Shown piece after piece: positions 8,269-15,496 of a stretch of 38,899 nt of DNA. Made by a program: the position numbers and the translations under genes. Below the pieces are notes generated by a model, which ran no database searches, was not told the DNA's origin, and was given only the letters and a program-made list of their open reading frames with translations. Where the stretch lies: NCBI GenBank assembly GCA_039714315.1, contig JBDLJM010000011.1, forward strand, positions 1-38,899, in the 5' to 3' direction. Positions within the stretch are counted from its first letter, which is position 1. Every line of letters starts with the position of its first letter. The stretch comes from Bacteroidota bacterium. GTDB lineage: Bacteria > Bacteroidota > Bacteroidia > Flavobacteriales > JADGDT01.

Positions 8269-9267
8269 TCATTGGGAGATACTGATACTGTTATTTAATA
8301 AATGATTATGCCTGATTACAAATGATACAATCCAATTTTGAATATCGTTTTTTTGGACATCGGTAGCACCTATAAAACCGTGATTTACATTTTCCAGTAT
8401 CCGTAATTCATGTTCAATGTTGAGGCTGTCAAGTTTTCTTTTTAGTGTTTTACTTTGATCTAACGGTACTACCTGATCTGCATTACCGTGAATCATAAGA
8501 ACCGGAGCTTCACCTTTATCAAGATAGCATAGAGGTGAAAATTTATCGGAAAATTCTTTTGCTCTCGATGAATCCTTTTTTGGGTCAAATCCGAAAATAA
8601 GTTTAGCAACATCCAGCTTATCGTGTAGTATTGGAGGAAGCTTTTCTAAATAAGCATTAATAGTGTCTGAAGTAGCTGAATTATACAGATCGTTGAGCTC
8701 ACTTGGCCCGTATACATCTATGATAAAGTCAAAATTATTATTCTCGTAATTGAGGCCAAAATCTGAAGGCGATGTAAATGCCATCATCATGGCGATATGT
8801 CCGCCTGCTGATTCACCCATTATACCTATATGATTCATTTGAATATTAAGACTATCTGAATGTTGTTTCACCCACTCAAGAGCATCGTAACCGTCAATAA
8901 TACAATCGGGAAAAGGGGAATGTTCATCTTCTGCAAGTGTATATTCCGGACTGATGATAGTATAGCCGGTATTTCTGAGTTTGTTAAATGCTACATTGAA
9001 TCGGTTGTTATTAACTGTTTCTTTACGCCCGGTGATCCATGCTCCACCGTGAAGAAACAATAGTACCGGAGATTTTTCAAATACCGTTTGCGTAGGGAAA
9101 TAAATGTCTAAAGTCCTGTCCTTTTTAAATTCAATGTTATATGCAATTTTTCCATGAATTATAGGAGCATCGTTTGAATAAATAAAATATGTTAAAGCAA
9201 GTATTGGTAAGAATACTATCAGTAGTATTTTTAATATCCATCTTGTTCTTATTCTTTTTCCGACCAT
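8269..9267 (-). CDS. Membrane-anchored alpha/beta hydrolase (esterase/lipase-like)
   Basis: This 332-residue alpha/beta hydrolase resembles the BD-FAE/esterase-lipase group. Residues 11-30 form a hydrophobic N-terminal anchor, so the enzyme probably sits in the periplasm tethered to the inner membrane. The oxyanion motif HGGAW starts at H73. The nucleophile S153 lies in GESAGG, and D264 (GNADQVVP) and H296 (NVNHGF) complete the triad. The substrate cannot be named: sugar-ester, carboxyl-ester or peptide substrates are all possible. It follows the GIDE-domain gene by 27 bp on the same strand and they are probably co-transcribed. A REP-like palindrome begins only a few bases after its stop codon. 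Confidence 0.85.
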   Translation of the reverse strand: MVGKRIRTRWILKILLIVFLPILALTYFIYSNDAPIIHGKIAYNIEFKKDRTLDIYFPTQTVFEKSPVLLFLHGGAWITGRKETVNNNRFNVAFNKLRNTGYTIISPEYTLAEDEHSPFPDCIIDGYDALEWVKQHSDSLNIQMNHIGIMGESAGGHIAMMMAFTSPSDFGLNYENNNFDFIIDVYGPSELNDLYNSATSDTINAYLEKLPPILHDKLDVAKLIFGFDPKKDSSRAKEFSDKFSPLCYLDKGEAPVLMIHGNADQVVPLDQSKTLKRKLDSLNIEHELRILENVNHGFIGATDVQKNDIQNWIVSFVIRHNHLLNNSISISQ

Positions 9268-9294
9268 TGTTTTTTACTAAATACTTTTTATTAA

Positions 9295-10026
9295 TTAAGG
9301 ACTAACACGTCTATAATTTTTTGTGTTTGATTTGGCAGTTTTGTTATTATTAACAGTTTTAATTTTAGTTGTATCAGGGTCATCACTCAGATATATGTGA
9401 TCCTTTTCCGTAGAGTTTATTACAAGAACTTTTTCGTAATGACCCGGTAAGTCAATCTGATCAGCATCTTTCCATTCACCTTTGCCTAAAACAGCAATTT
9501 TTTCACCTTTCTCTAAGATACCTTCTTTATACCGAATGGCTTTATTAAGTCCAAGAAATCCTTCACTTTCATATCCGTGTTTATTTAAATACTTCTCAAG
9601 AATTGCATTAGCATCGTTTAAGAAGCCTGAAGAATACTCTTTATCCTGAATAATATAACTTTTTAATTTACTGTCATTGATAAAAGCACACTTTTCACCA
9701 TCCCGTATTACAAATTTATTTGATATCTCTTCCTCAATTATTGTTTTCCAGTATGAATTTTTACCGGATGAAACTTTTTGTTCTATATGAACATAGTAAT
9801 ATGAGCACTCCCGATTAGATAGGGGAGCAATGAGAGGCTGATCAACAAATTCAATATTGCCTGTAAATTTTGCTGTCTCCCCATTTTTAAAATCAGATAT
9901 TTTTTTTTGAACAGCATTTTTTAATCTTCTCTTTATTCTGGCTTTTTTACTAAAGAAAAATTTTAATAAAAAAATTACAAGAAATATTATAGCTATAAAT
10001 ATGAAAAAATTAGAATCATTCATCAT
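9295..10026 (-). CDS. GIDE-domain membrane protein
   Basis: This 243-residue protein has one N-terminal transmembrane segment (about 7-26) and a basic stretch after it (KKARIKRRLKNAVQKK). The following domain, with AKFTGNIEFVDQPLIAPLSNRECSYY and later strands, resembles the GIDE/BAM domain. That domain is found in the mitochondrial E3 ligase MULAN and in many bacterial membrane proteins of unknown function. There is no RING finger, so ubiquitin-ligase activity is not implied. The C-terminus is Lys/Asn-rich and low complexity. It begins MM, so either Met could be used. It lies directly upstream of the membrane-anchored esterase, suggesting a shared envelope role, but this is only inferred from position. 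Confidence 0.65.
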   Translation of the reverse strand: MMNDSNFFIFIAIIFLVIFLLKFFFSKKARIKRRLKNAVQKKISDFKNGETAKFTGNIEFVDQPLIAPLSNRECSYYYVHIEQKVSSGKNSYWKTIIEEEISNKFVIRDGEKCAFINDSKLKSYIIQDKEYSSGFLNDANAILEKYLNKHGYESEGFLGLNKAIRYKEGILEKGEKIAVLGKGEWKDADQIDLPGHYEKVLVINSTEKDHIYLSDDPDTTKIKTVNNNKTAKSNTKNYRRVSP

Positions 10027-10115
10027 TTATTAATTGATTTGAAGAGTTACTGATAGATACACTGATTGTTATTAATTAAGACTAATACTATATTTTAGAT
10101 AGTCATTTATTTAAT

Positions 10116-10592
10116 TTATTGTTTCCAGTTTATTTTAATAGCAGTTATAAGCTTGGATTCGGATTTTATGTCGTATAAAATTTGAAAACCGGTCTTTTCG
10201 TAAAAACCGATAGGTGATTTATATTTTTCGCCGTTTATTTTTTCTAAATCGTTTGATGTAATCACCCAACCGTTTAATGTCTCATTTGAGGCTTTTCCCA
10301 GTTCCATTAATTTTACTCCATATCCTTTTCCTTGAATATCGGAATCAATAATCATTGCATACCATCTTTCTTTATCTCTAAAGAAGTCGAAAAACCATCC
10401 CTTAATTTCTTTTTCATCGTTTTCTAAAATAATATGGTGTTGGTCTGATAAATTAGAAAGATAACTTTCAAGACTTTCAATTGATTCTTGATTTATCACT
10501 ATTGGATACTCTTTATTCCATAATTCTCTAATTTGAATTATTTGAGCTTTTGTTAATGAATTTGTTTTATGAATTTTCAGTCGTGTTGCCAA
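10116..10592 (-). CDS. GNAT family N-acetyltransferase
   Basis: This 158-residue protein has the Gcn5-related acetyltransferase fold. The acetyl-CoA loop is DSDIQGKGYGVKLMELGK (about residues 93-110), preceded by strands KEIKGWFFDFF and RWYAMIID. A late NGEKYKSPIGFYEKTGFQI matches the usual YEKxGF motif of beta-6/7. The substrate is unknown. The start appears to be TTG at 10592. The frame is open further upstream but contains no ATG, and the next internal Met would remove part of the fold. The gene stands rather alone, with 331 bp of non-coding DNA upstream. Confidence 0.8.
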   Translation of the reverse strand: MATRLKIHKTNSLTKAQIIQIRELWNKEYPIVINQESIESLESYLSNLSDQHHIILENDEKEIKGWFFDFFRDKERWYAMIIDSDIQGKGYGVKLMELGKASNETLNGWVITSNDLEKINGEKYKSPIGFYEKTGFQILYDIKSESKLITAIKINWKQ

Positions 10593-10923
10593 AGTTCTAT
10601 TATGTTTCTTTATAATTACTTTAAGATAATTTTCTAATATATATATGATAGACTTCTCCCTTTTCCTTTTGCGTAAGTTCTTACTTTTTCTATTAGGCTA
10701 TGTTCTATTGTTAAGGTTAATTTTGTTCATGATACGTGTTAAATTGATCATGAAAGTACGTGGTTAGACCTGCTTGCCACTAATTCCGCTGTATATACAA
10801 CAAACATAATCTTATTCCGTAAATTAACAGAATAAGATTATGCTTAAATATTTATTATCTTTCAATAAAACAGTATCGTTTTATTTTTTACTTTGTATGA
10901 GTCCACCTGTGGATGGAGTAGAG
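10593..10923. other. Intergenic gap between symporter and acetyltransferase genes
   Basis: No gene is visible. The stretch holds a perfect 13-bp inverted repeat (10805-10842). Nearer the acetyltransferase there are two imperfect copies of a TCATGA..TACGTG pattern around 10730-10762. I found no TAnnTTTG box facing the acetyltransferase gene. Confidence 0.5.
10805..10842. repeat. Perfect 13-bp inverted repeat
   Basis: CATAATCTTATTC and its exact reverse complement flank a 12-base spacer. It lies about 80 bp after the stop codon of the symporter gene. There is no T-run on either side, so it is not a standard intrinsic terminator. It could mark an RNA 3' end, a protein-binding dyad or a relic of a small mobile element. 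Confidence 0.7.
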
Positions 10924-12360
10924 TTATTTTTTCTTTCTAAAAAGTAAAAGTCCGATGAAGGTAATCATCCCGTTAAAGATCAATAATTCAAATCCAAAAT
11001 TATAACCAAACCATTCATAAGAATTATCTTTAACTATATAACTTATTATTGGTGCTGCTATGGCTACATAAGGGATAAATTTGTCGTTGACCTTAATTTT
11101 TGTAAATAATCCAAAAGTGTAAATTCCCAGTAAAGGTCCGTAGGTATAACCGGCAAAAATGAAGAGTTCTTTAATTACGCTTTCTTCAATTACATAACCG
11201 AAAAGTATTATCACTGCCATTAGAATTAGTGACATTGAAATGTGAACTGCTTTTCTTGTTTTCACTGCTTTTTTCGCTTCCATTTTTTCTACTTCCAAAA
11301 TATCTACACTAAAAGATGTAGTTAGCGATGTTAAGGCGCTGTCGGCGCTTGAGTAAGCAGCAGCAATTAATCCCAAAACAAAGAAAGTAGCTGCAACAGG
11401 TCCGAGGTTTGTTTGTGTCGCAATTACGGGGAACAGGTCATCGCCGTGTGCATCTATACCGTTTATATTTGCGTATTCAATTAACAGTACTCCAACCGCC
11501 AGGAAAAAGAAATTTACAAAAACCAGTGATATACTCATCCAAAACATGTTTTTCTGAGAGTCCTTAACCGTTTTTACACTGAGGTTTTTTTGCATCATGT
11601 CCTGGTCCAGTCCGGTCATGACAATTGCAATAAAGGCTCCGGATAAAAATTGTTTCCAGAAATAATCGGGCGAAGATGTGTCCTCGAAAAAGAAGGTTTT
11701 GGAATAGCCATTTTCGAATATATGATCAAAGAAGTCGGTATATGGAATTTCCATTTTATCCATGATTAGCATAATAACAACAAATACAGCTGCTAACATG
11801 AAAAAGGTTTGGAGTGTGTCGGTCCAAATAATTGTTTTTATTCCCGATTTAAATGTGTAAAGTAATATTAGTACTATGGTTAATGCTACAGTTACAAAGA
11901 ATGGTACGCCTATATGATCGAAAATTAAAAGTTGTAAAACATTTGCTACCAAAAACAATCGGAAAGCCGCTCCGATAACTTTTGAAATTAAAAATAGCCA
12001 TGCTCCTGTTTTATACGATTTTTTACCAAAACGATCGCCCAGATATTCATATATCGAAATTAAATTCATTCGGTAATATAGCGGCAGCAATACCAAAATG
12101 ATTACCATGTATCCGAAGAAATATCCGATTACCATTTGTAGATAACTGAATTGTGATGCTTCTACCCATCCCGGAACAGAAATAAAGGTGACACCTGAAA
12201 GTGATGCCCCAATCATTCCAAAAGCAACCACATACCATGGTGATTGTTTGTTGCCTGTAAAAAAGGCATCGTTGTTTTCTTTTCTACTTGTTAAGTACGA
12301 AATTCCTATAAGTACAGCAAAATATGATACTATTAGTAAAGAAATATTTAATGGATTCAT
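10924..12360 (-). CDS. Sodium:solute symporter family transporter
   Basis: This 478-residue inner-membrane protein has about 13 hydrophobic segments and belongs to the SSS family. The N-terminus (NDAFFTGNKQSPWYVVAFGMIGASLSGVTFISVPGW) is the typical first part of the core, with small residues in the broken TM1. The conserved segment GLIAAAYSSADSALTSLTTSFSVDI near residues 328-350 contains the serines and alanines usually linked to Na+ binding in TM8. The substrate cannot be inferred. It follows the DUF4159 gene with a 34-bp gap, and the order rsmE-DUF4159-symporter is, as far as I recall, common in Flavobacteriia. Confidence 0.92.
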   Translation of the reverse strand: MNPLNISLLIVSYFAVLIGISYLTSRKENNDAFFTGNKQSPWYVVAFGMIGASLSGVTFISVPGWVEASQFSYLQMVIGYFFGYMVIILVLLPLYYRMNLISIYEYLGDRFGKKSYKTGAWLFLISKVIGAAFRLFLVANVLQLLIFDHIGVPFFVTVALTIVLILLYTFKSGIKTIIWTDTLQTFFMLAAVFVVIMLIMDKMEIPYTDFFDHIFENGYSKTFFFEDTSSPDYFWKQFLSGAFIAIVMTGLDQDMMQKNLSVKTVKDSQKNMFWMSISLVFVNFFFLAVGVLLIEYANINGIDAHGDDLFPVIATQTNLGPVAATFFVLGLIAAAYSSADSALTSLTTSFSVDILEVEKMEAKKAVKTRKAVHISMSLILMAVIILFGYVIEESVIKELFIFAGYTYGPLLGIYTFGLFTKIKVNDKFIPYVAIAAPIISYIVKDNSYEWFGYNFGFELLIFNGMITFIGLLLFRKKK

Positions 12361-12394
12361 TAGGTGTTAATTAGGTGAGTTTTTAATTAGTTTA

Positions 12395-13042
12395 TTAATT
12401 TGTGAATGCATATTCAATTATATTACAGCCCATTTTTAGAGCTTGAAGTCGTAGTTCTTGAGGGTCGTTATGTACATTTTTGTCTTCCCATCCGTCTCCC
12501 AAATCACTTTCGTAGGTATATAACAGGACTATTCTGTTTTTAAGAGTAATAGCAAAAGCCTGTGGAGGCTTATTATCATGTTCGTGAATTTTTGGCAGCC
12601 CGTTTGGAAAGTTAAATGGCTGTCTGAATATCTGGTGGGAGGCAGGTAGCTCTCTTAATTTTGTATTTGAAAATATCTTTTTGATTTCTTCAACAATATA
12701 CCTGTTCATTCCGTAATTGTCATCTATGTGGATAAACCCACCGTTAGACAGATATTTTCTGAGTCTTTCAATTTGAATGTCATTAAAAGTTACATTTCCG
12801 TGACCGGTCATATGAATAAAAGGATAGTTGAAGATGTTATCGCTGTTAATATCAACTATGTCATACGGTTTGCTAATATTGGTTTTAATATTCTCATTGG
12901 CAAATTCGATTAAATTGCTGAGAGAACTCGGATTGGCATACCAGTCGCCCCCTCCGTCGTATTTGAGTTTAGCAATTTTAACCTGCGAAAATGAGTTTGC
13001 AGATAAAACTAATAGAGAAAATATTAACAATAATCTATTCAT
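12395..13042 (-). CDS. DUF4159 domain-containing exported protein
   Basis: The chosen ATG at 13042 gives 215 residues beginning with a clear signal peptide (MNRLLLIFSLLVLSANSFSQ). An upstream in-frame start would add nine residues before it and is less likely. The mature protein resembles DUF4159. It contains YDGGGDWYANPSSLSNLIEF, a strand-loop HMTGHGNVTF and GGFIHIDDNYGMN, features of a class I glutamine amidotransferase-like fold. No catalytic triad can be assigned with confidence. The start overlaps the end of rsmE by 8 bp, so the two are translationally coupled. It probably acts in the periplasm, function unknown. Confidence 0.85.
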   Translation of the reverse strand: MNRLLLIFSLLVLSANSFSQVKIAKLKYDGGGDWYANPSSLSNLIEFANENIKTNISKPYDIVDINSDNIFNYPFIHMTGHGNVTFNDIQIERLRKYLSNGGFIHIDDNYGMNRYIVEEIKKIFSNTKLRELPASHQIFRQPFNFPNGLPKIHEHDNKPPQAFAITLKNRIVLLYTYESDLGDGWEDKNVHNDPQELRLQALKMGCNIIEYAFTN

Positions 13043-13742
13043 TTGCAAAAGCGATTGAATGAACGGCAACCAAAGCAGCCGTTTCGGTTCTCAGTCTGAA
13101 ATTTCCAAGTGTTACCGGTGTAAAACCTTTTGAAATTGCAATATCAACTTCTTCAGGGCTAAAATCTCCTTCCGGACCAATCAGAATCAAATATTTTCTA
13201 CCCGGTTTTATTTCGTTTTTAAGTGATTTTCGGTCATCATCTACTAAGTGAGCAATATATTTGTCGGAATTAAATTCATTTTTTAAGAAATCCCTTAGCT
13301 TTATGCTATTGTTTATTTTAGGAATATATGCTTTTAGAGACTGTTTAACTGCCGATAAAATTACTTTGTTAAAGCGTTCAATTTTCACAACTTTTCTTTC
13401 GGAACGATCTCCGATAATTGGCGTAATTTCGTCAATTCCAATTTCGGTAGCTTTTTCTAAAAACCATTCGTATCTGTCGTTATTTTTTGTTGGGGCTACT
13501 GCTATATGGACGTAATAATCGCGTTTTTCATGATTAGATTTAACTTCCAGAATTTTAACCTCACAAGCTTTTTGATTTGCATTTGAAATTTCGGCAGTTA
13601 GTAAATTGCCATTGCCATCTGTGAGGTGGATAGTTTCACCTTCTTTAAGTCTGAGAACCCGGACAATATGTTTGCTTTCTTCTTTGTTGAGAATAACAAT
13701 TTCGCTGTTTATGTCTATGTCGGGAGTGAAAAAAAGTTGCAT
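13035..13742 (-). CDS. rsmE: 16S rRNA (uracil-1498-N3)-methyltransferase
   Basis: RsmE methylates U1498 of 16S rRNA using S-adenosylmethionine. The 235-residue protein begins MQLFFTPDI, the usual start of the PUA-like N-domain, followed by HIVRVLRLKEGETIHLTDGNG. The SPOUT trefoil-knot motifs are at the C-terminus: YLILIGPEGDFSPEEVD and LGNFRLRTETAALVAV. I chose the ATG at 13742 because the in-frame codon at 13748 is TTG and would add only two residues. It lies 35 bp after smpB and overlaps the DUF4159 gene. Confidence 0.95.
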   Translation of the reverse strand: MQLFFTPDIDINSEIVILNKEESKHIVRVLRLKEGETIHLTDGNGNLLTAEISNANQKACEVKILEVKSNHEKRDYYVHIAVAPTKNNDRYEWFLEKATEIGIDEITPIIGDRSERKVVKIERFNKVILSAVKQSLKAYIPKINNSIKLRDFLKNEFNSDKYIAHLVDDDRKSLKNEIKPGRKYLILIGPEGDFSPEEVDIAISKGFTPVTLGNFRLRTETAALVAVHSIAFANE

Positions 13743-13777
13743 ATTCAATCTGGTCTGACTCTGTTGTTTGATGAAAA

Positions 13778-14230
13778 TTAAAAAGATTTTTTTGCTCTGT
13801 CCATGCTTCGTTTAGCATCCTGCGCTTTTAAATCCTGACGCTTGTCATGCATTTTTTTACCTTTTGCTAAGGCTATATTTAATTTTGCATGTCCGTTCTC
13901 ATTAATAAAAAGCTTTGTTGGGATAATAGATAAACCTTTGTCCTTTATTTTGTTTTGAAGTCTTTTTAATTCTCTTTTGTTTAATAGTAATTTTCTATCT
14001 CTTTTAGGAGCATGATTGTAGATGTTTCCATGTGAATATTCATCAACATTCATATTTATAACATAAAGCTCATCTTCTTTAAACTGACAAAAGCTTTCGG
14101 CAATACGAGCTTTACCTTCTCTGATAGATTTTATTTCTGTTCCTTTTAAGACTAAACCTGCAGTGAATCGTTCTAAAAATTCATATTCAAATTTAGCTTT
14201 TTTGTTAAGGATGTTTACTGATTTTTGCAT
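13778..14230 (-). CDS. smpB: SsrA-binding protein SmpB
   Basis: SmpB binds tmRNA and brings it to stalled ribosomes for trans-translation. Its 150 residues match the family. It starts with NKKAKFEYEFLERFTAGLVLKGTEIKSIREGKA, continues with the central KRDRKLLLNKRELKRL, and ends in the basic tail AKGKKMHDKRQDLKAQDAKRSMDRAKKSF needed for decoding-site function. The tmRNA gene itself is not in the window. A TAnnTTTG-type box lies only four bases before the ATG. Confidence 0.97.
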   Translation of the reverse strand: MQKSVNILNKKAKFEYEFLERFTAGLVLKGTEIKSIREGKARIAESFCQFKEDELYVINMNVDEYSHGNIYNHAPKRDRKLLLNKRELKRLQNKIKDKGLSIIPTKLFINENGHAKLNIALAKGKKMHDKRQDLKAQDAKRSMDRAKKSF

Positions 14231-14234
14231 GAGG

Positions 14235-14242
14235 CAAATGTA
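14235..14242 (-). promoter_or_regulatory. TAnnTTTG box directly before smpB
   Basis: On the minus strand this reads TACATTTG, a match to the Bacteroidota -7 element, and ends four bases before the smpB start codon. If it is used, the transcript would be leaderless or nearly so. No -33 partner is obvious. Confidence 0.35.
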
Positions 14243-14267
14243 ATGTTTATTTGGAATATCTTATATG

Positions 14268-14789
14268 TTATTCACTGGCGAAGTATATGTTTTGTGAAGA
14301 AGACTCTGCATCGATATAAGATTTAAGTGCAAAGTTATTTGAAGTAAATGCCAAATCGTTCCAGGGGATGTTATCTAAGTCGAAAAATTCTATTTCTGTA
14401 CTTTCAACTGTGGTATTGTTTTTATCGCTTTCAAGTTTGGCCAAATAAAAAATGTAGAGATGATTTGAATTTGCCTGAAACATAGTGTGAAGAATCAGCT
14501 CAGAAATTTCTGCTCCCGTTTCTTCTATTGTTTCTCTTCGGGCACCATGTTCAATACTCTCATTTACTTCCAAAAAACCGGCTGGGAGATTCCATTTTCC
14601 AATTTGAGGTTCAATTCCTCTTTTTGCAAGAAGAATTTTGTTGTTGAAAACAGGAATTGTACCAACAACAATCCTCGGATTTTCATAGAATACAGAGTTA
14701 CAATTTGAACACACATTTCTCAGGCGGTGATCGTCTTGTGGTATTTCGTGTTTTATGTCGTTGCTTCCGCACTTACTGCAATATTTCAT
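14268..14789 (-). CDS. Nudix hydrolase with N-terminal zinc ribbon
   Basis: This 173-residue protein carries a zinc ribbon (CSKCG at residues 4-8 and a CSNC pair at about 27-30) followed by a Nudix domain. The Nudix box, GFLEVNESIEHGARRETIEE and onward, fits GX5EX7REUXEEXGU. It probably hydrolyses a nucleoside diphosphate derivative such as an ADP-ribose-like or NADH-like compound, but the exact substrate cannot be read from sequence. It lies upstream of smpB on the same strand with a 37-bp gap. A terminator and tRNA genes lie upstream. Confidence 0.9.
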   Translation of the reverse strand: MKYCSKCGSNDIKHEIPQDDHRLRNVCSNCNSVFYENPRIVVGTIPVFNNKILLAKRGIEPQIGKWNLPAGFLEVNESIEHGARRETIEETGAEISELILHTMFQANSNHLYIFYLAKLESDKNNTTVESTEIEFFDLDNIPWNDLAFTSNNFALKSYIDAESSSQNIYFASE

Positions 14790-15017
14790 TTTAATTTGTC
14801 AGTTTAGTTTTTAGGCTATAAATATAGGGTAAATTAAAGTTCAAACCGACGGCCGAAGGGTTCAAGGCCTGCAACGCTTTGCGTGGTTCAAGGGAGTATT
14901 TAGTGTTTTTGTATGGATTGTACTCGAGACTGAAGTATAGTATGTTCTGAGGAGGCGCATAGTTGTGGTTCTTTACAACTTTATCAGTTCGGGGACCAAA
15001 GGGAGCACCGGAAACAA
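14790..15017. other. Unexplained stretch between Nudix gene and tRNA terminator
   Basis: This stretch is noticeably richer in G+C than the surrounding intergenic DNA. It contains two copies of GGTTCAAGG 33-34 bases apart around 14858-14900. A minus-strand 100-codon frame runs through it and on into the tRNA, but it looks like chance reading of the tRNA. Short pieces on either strand faintly recall the start of GIY-YIG nucleases that often sit beside tRNA genes in Bacteroidota, but nothing long enough to call. The promoter of the Nudix gene must lie here. Confidence 0.4.
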
Positions 15018-15048
15018 AAAAAGCCAGCAAATTATTTGCTGGCTTTTT
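15018..15048 (-). terminator. Terminator after the tRNA-His pair
   Basis: A near-perfect 14-bp stem (core AGCCAGCAAA with TTTGCTGGCT) and a 3-base loop are flanked by A and T runs. It therefore works in either direction. It lies five bases after the 3' end of the nearer tRNA-His and separates the tRNA transcript from the Nudix gene. Confidence 0.88.
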
Positions 15049-15053
15049 ATAAG

Positions 15054-15128
15054 GGTGAAAGACCGGTCTCGAACCGGCGACCTCCGGAACCACAATCCGG
15101 CGCTCTAACCAACTGAGCTACAATCACC
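15054..15128 (-). tRNA. tRNA-His (GTG), copy 2 in transcription order
   Basis: The minus strand folds into a full tRNA with anticodon GTG in the loop TTGTGGT, GTTCGAGA-type T-arm and AGTTGGTTA D-loop. The encoded extra G at -1 pairs with C73, the identity feature of tRNA-His. CCA is not encoded. In the acceptor stem, positions 5-68 and 6-67 are both U opposite U, while all other pairs are good. The sequence is identical to the copy at 15190-15264. Confidence 0.95.
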
Positions 15129-15136
15129 ATTTTTAT

Positions 15137-15159
15137 GATTCTGAATTAATGTCAGAATC
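15137..15159. other. Hairpin between the two tRNA-His genes
   Basis: GATTCTGA and TCAGAATC form a perfect 8-bp stem with a 7-base loop. It lies between the two tRNA genes and has no T-run after it, so it is more likely a processing or spacer structure than a terminator. Confidence 0.5.
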
Positions 15160-15189
15160 TGGGTCAATATGTATGTTTAAAGAACTTAG

Positions 15190-15264
15190 GGTGAAAGACC
15201 GGTCTCGAACCGGCGACCTCCGGAACCACAATCCGGCGCTCTAACCAACTGAGCTACAATCACC
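15190..15264 (-). tRNA. tRNA-His (GTG), copy 1 in transcription order
   Basis: This copy is identical over its full length to the one at 15054-15128, with the same anticodon GTG, extra G-1 paired to C73 and the same two U-U oppositions in the acceptor stem. The two genes are 61 bp apart and share one likely promoter and one terminator. Confidence 0.95.
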
Positions 15265-15280
15265 ATTTGTTTAGCGGATG

Positions 15281-15312
15281 CAAATGTAGTTTAATCCCAC
15301 TTATCTGCCAAA
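15281..15312 (-). promoter_or_regulatory. Promoter of the tRNA-His pair
   Basis: On the minus strand a TTTG (15309-15312) is followed after 20 bases by TACATTTG (15281-15288). This matches the Bacteroidota -33/-7 promoter layout. The -7 box ends 16 bases before the first tRNA. Confidence 0.7.
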
Positions 15313-15496
15313 TAAAATTATTGATTTTTTATCCTGTTTGTATAAGGTATTTTTCGATACTTTAATTACCTGAAATTTAAGATGTTTTGTCTTTTGAATT
15401 TGATTAAGTCTTAATGTTTAACATTATTTTAAGTAAAATGAATTCATATTAGCGTTAATTTTATCTCGCCAAAAATCACTCTTATTATAAGTACAT

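Noticed and set aside
9295-10026. Bacterial ubiquitin-ligase system based on the GIDE domain
   Set aside because: There is no RING finger and no E1, E2 or ubiquitin-like gene nearby, so conjugation cannot be claimed.
14791-15093. A 100-codon minus-strand frame across the tRNA-His 3' end
   Set aside because: Its first part is tRNA and terminator sequence read as protein, and the rest has no recognisable domain. A coding role is not supported.
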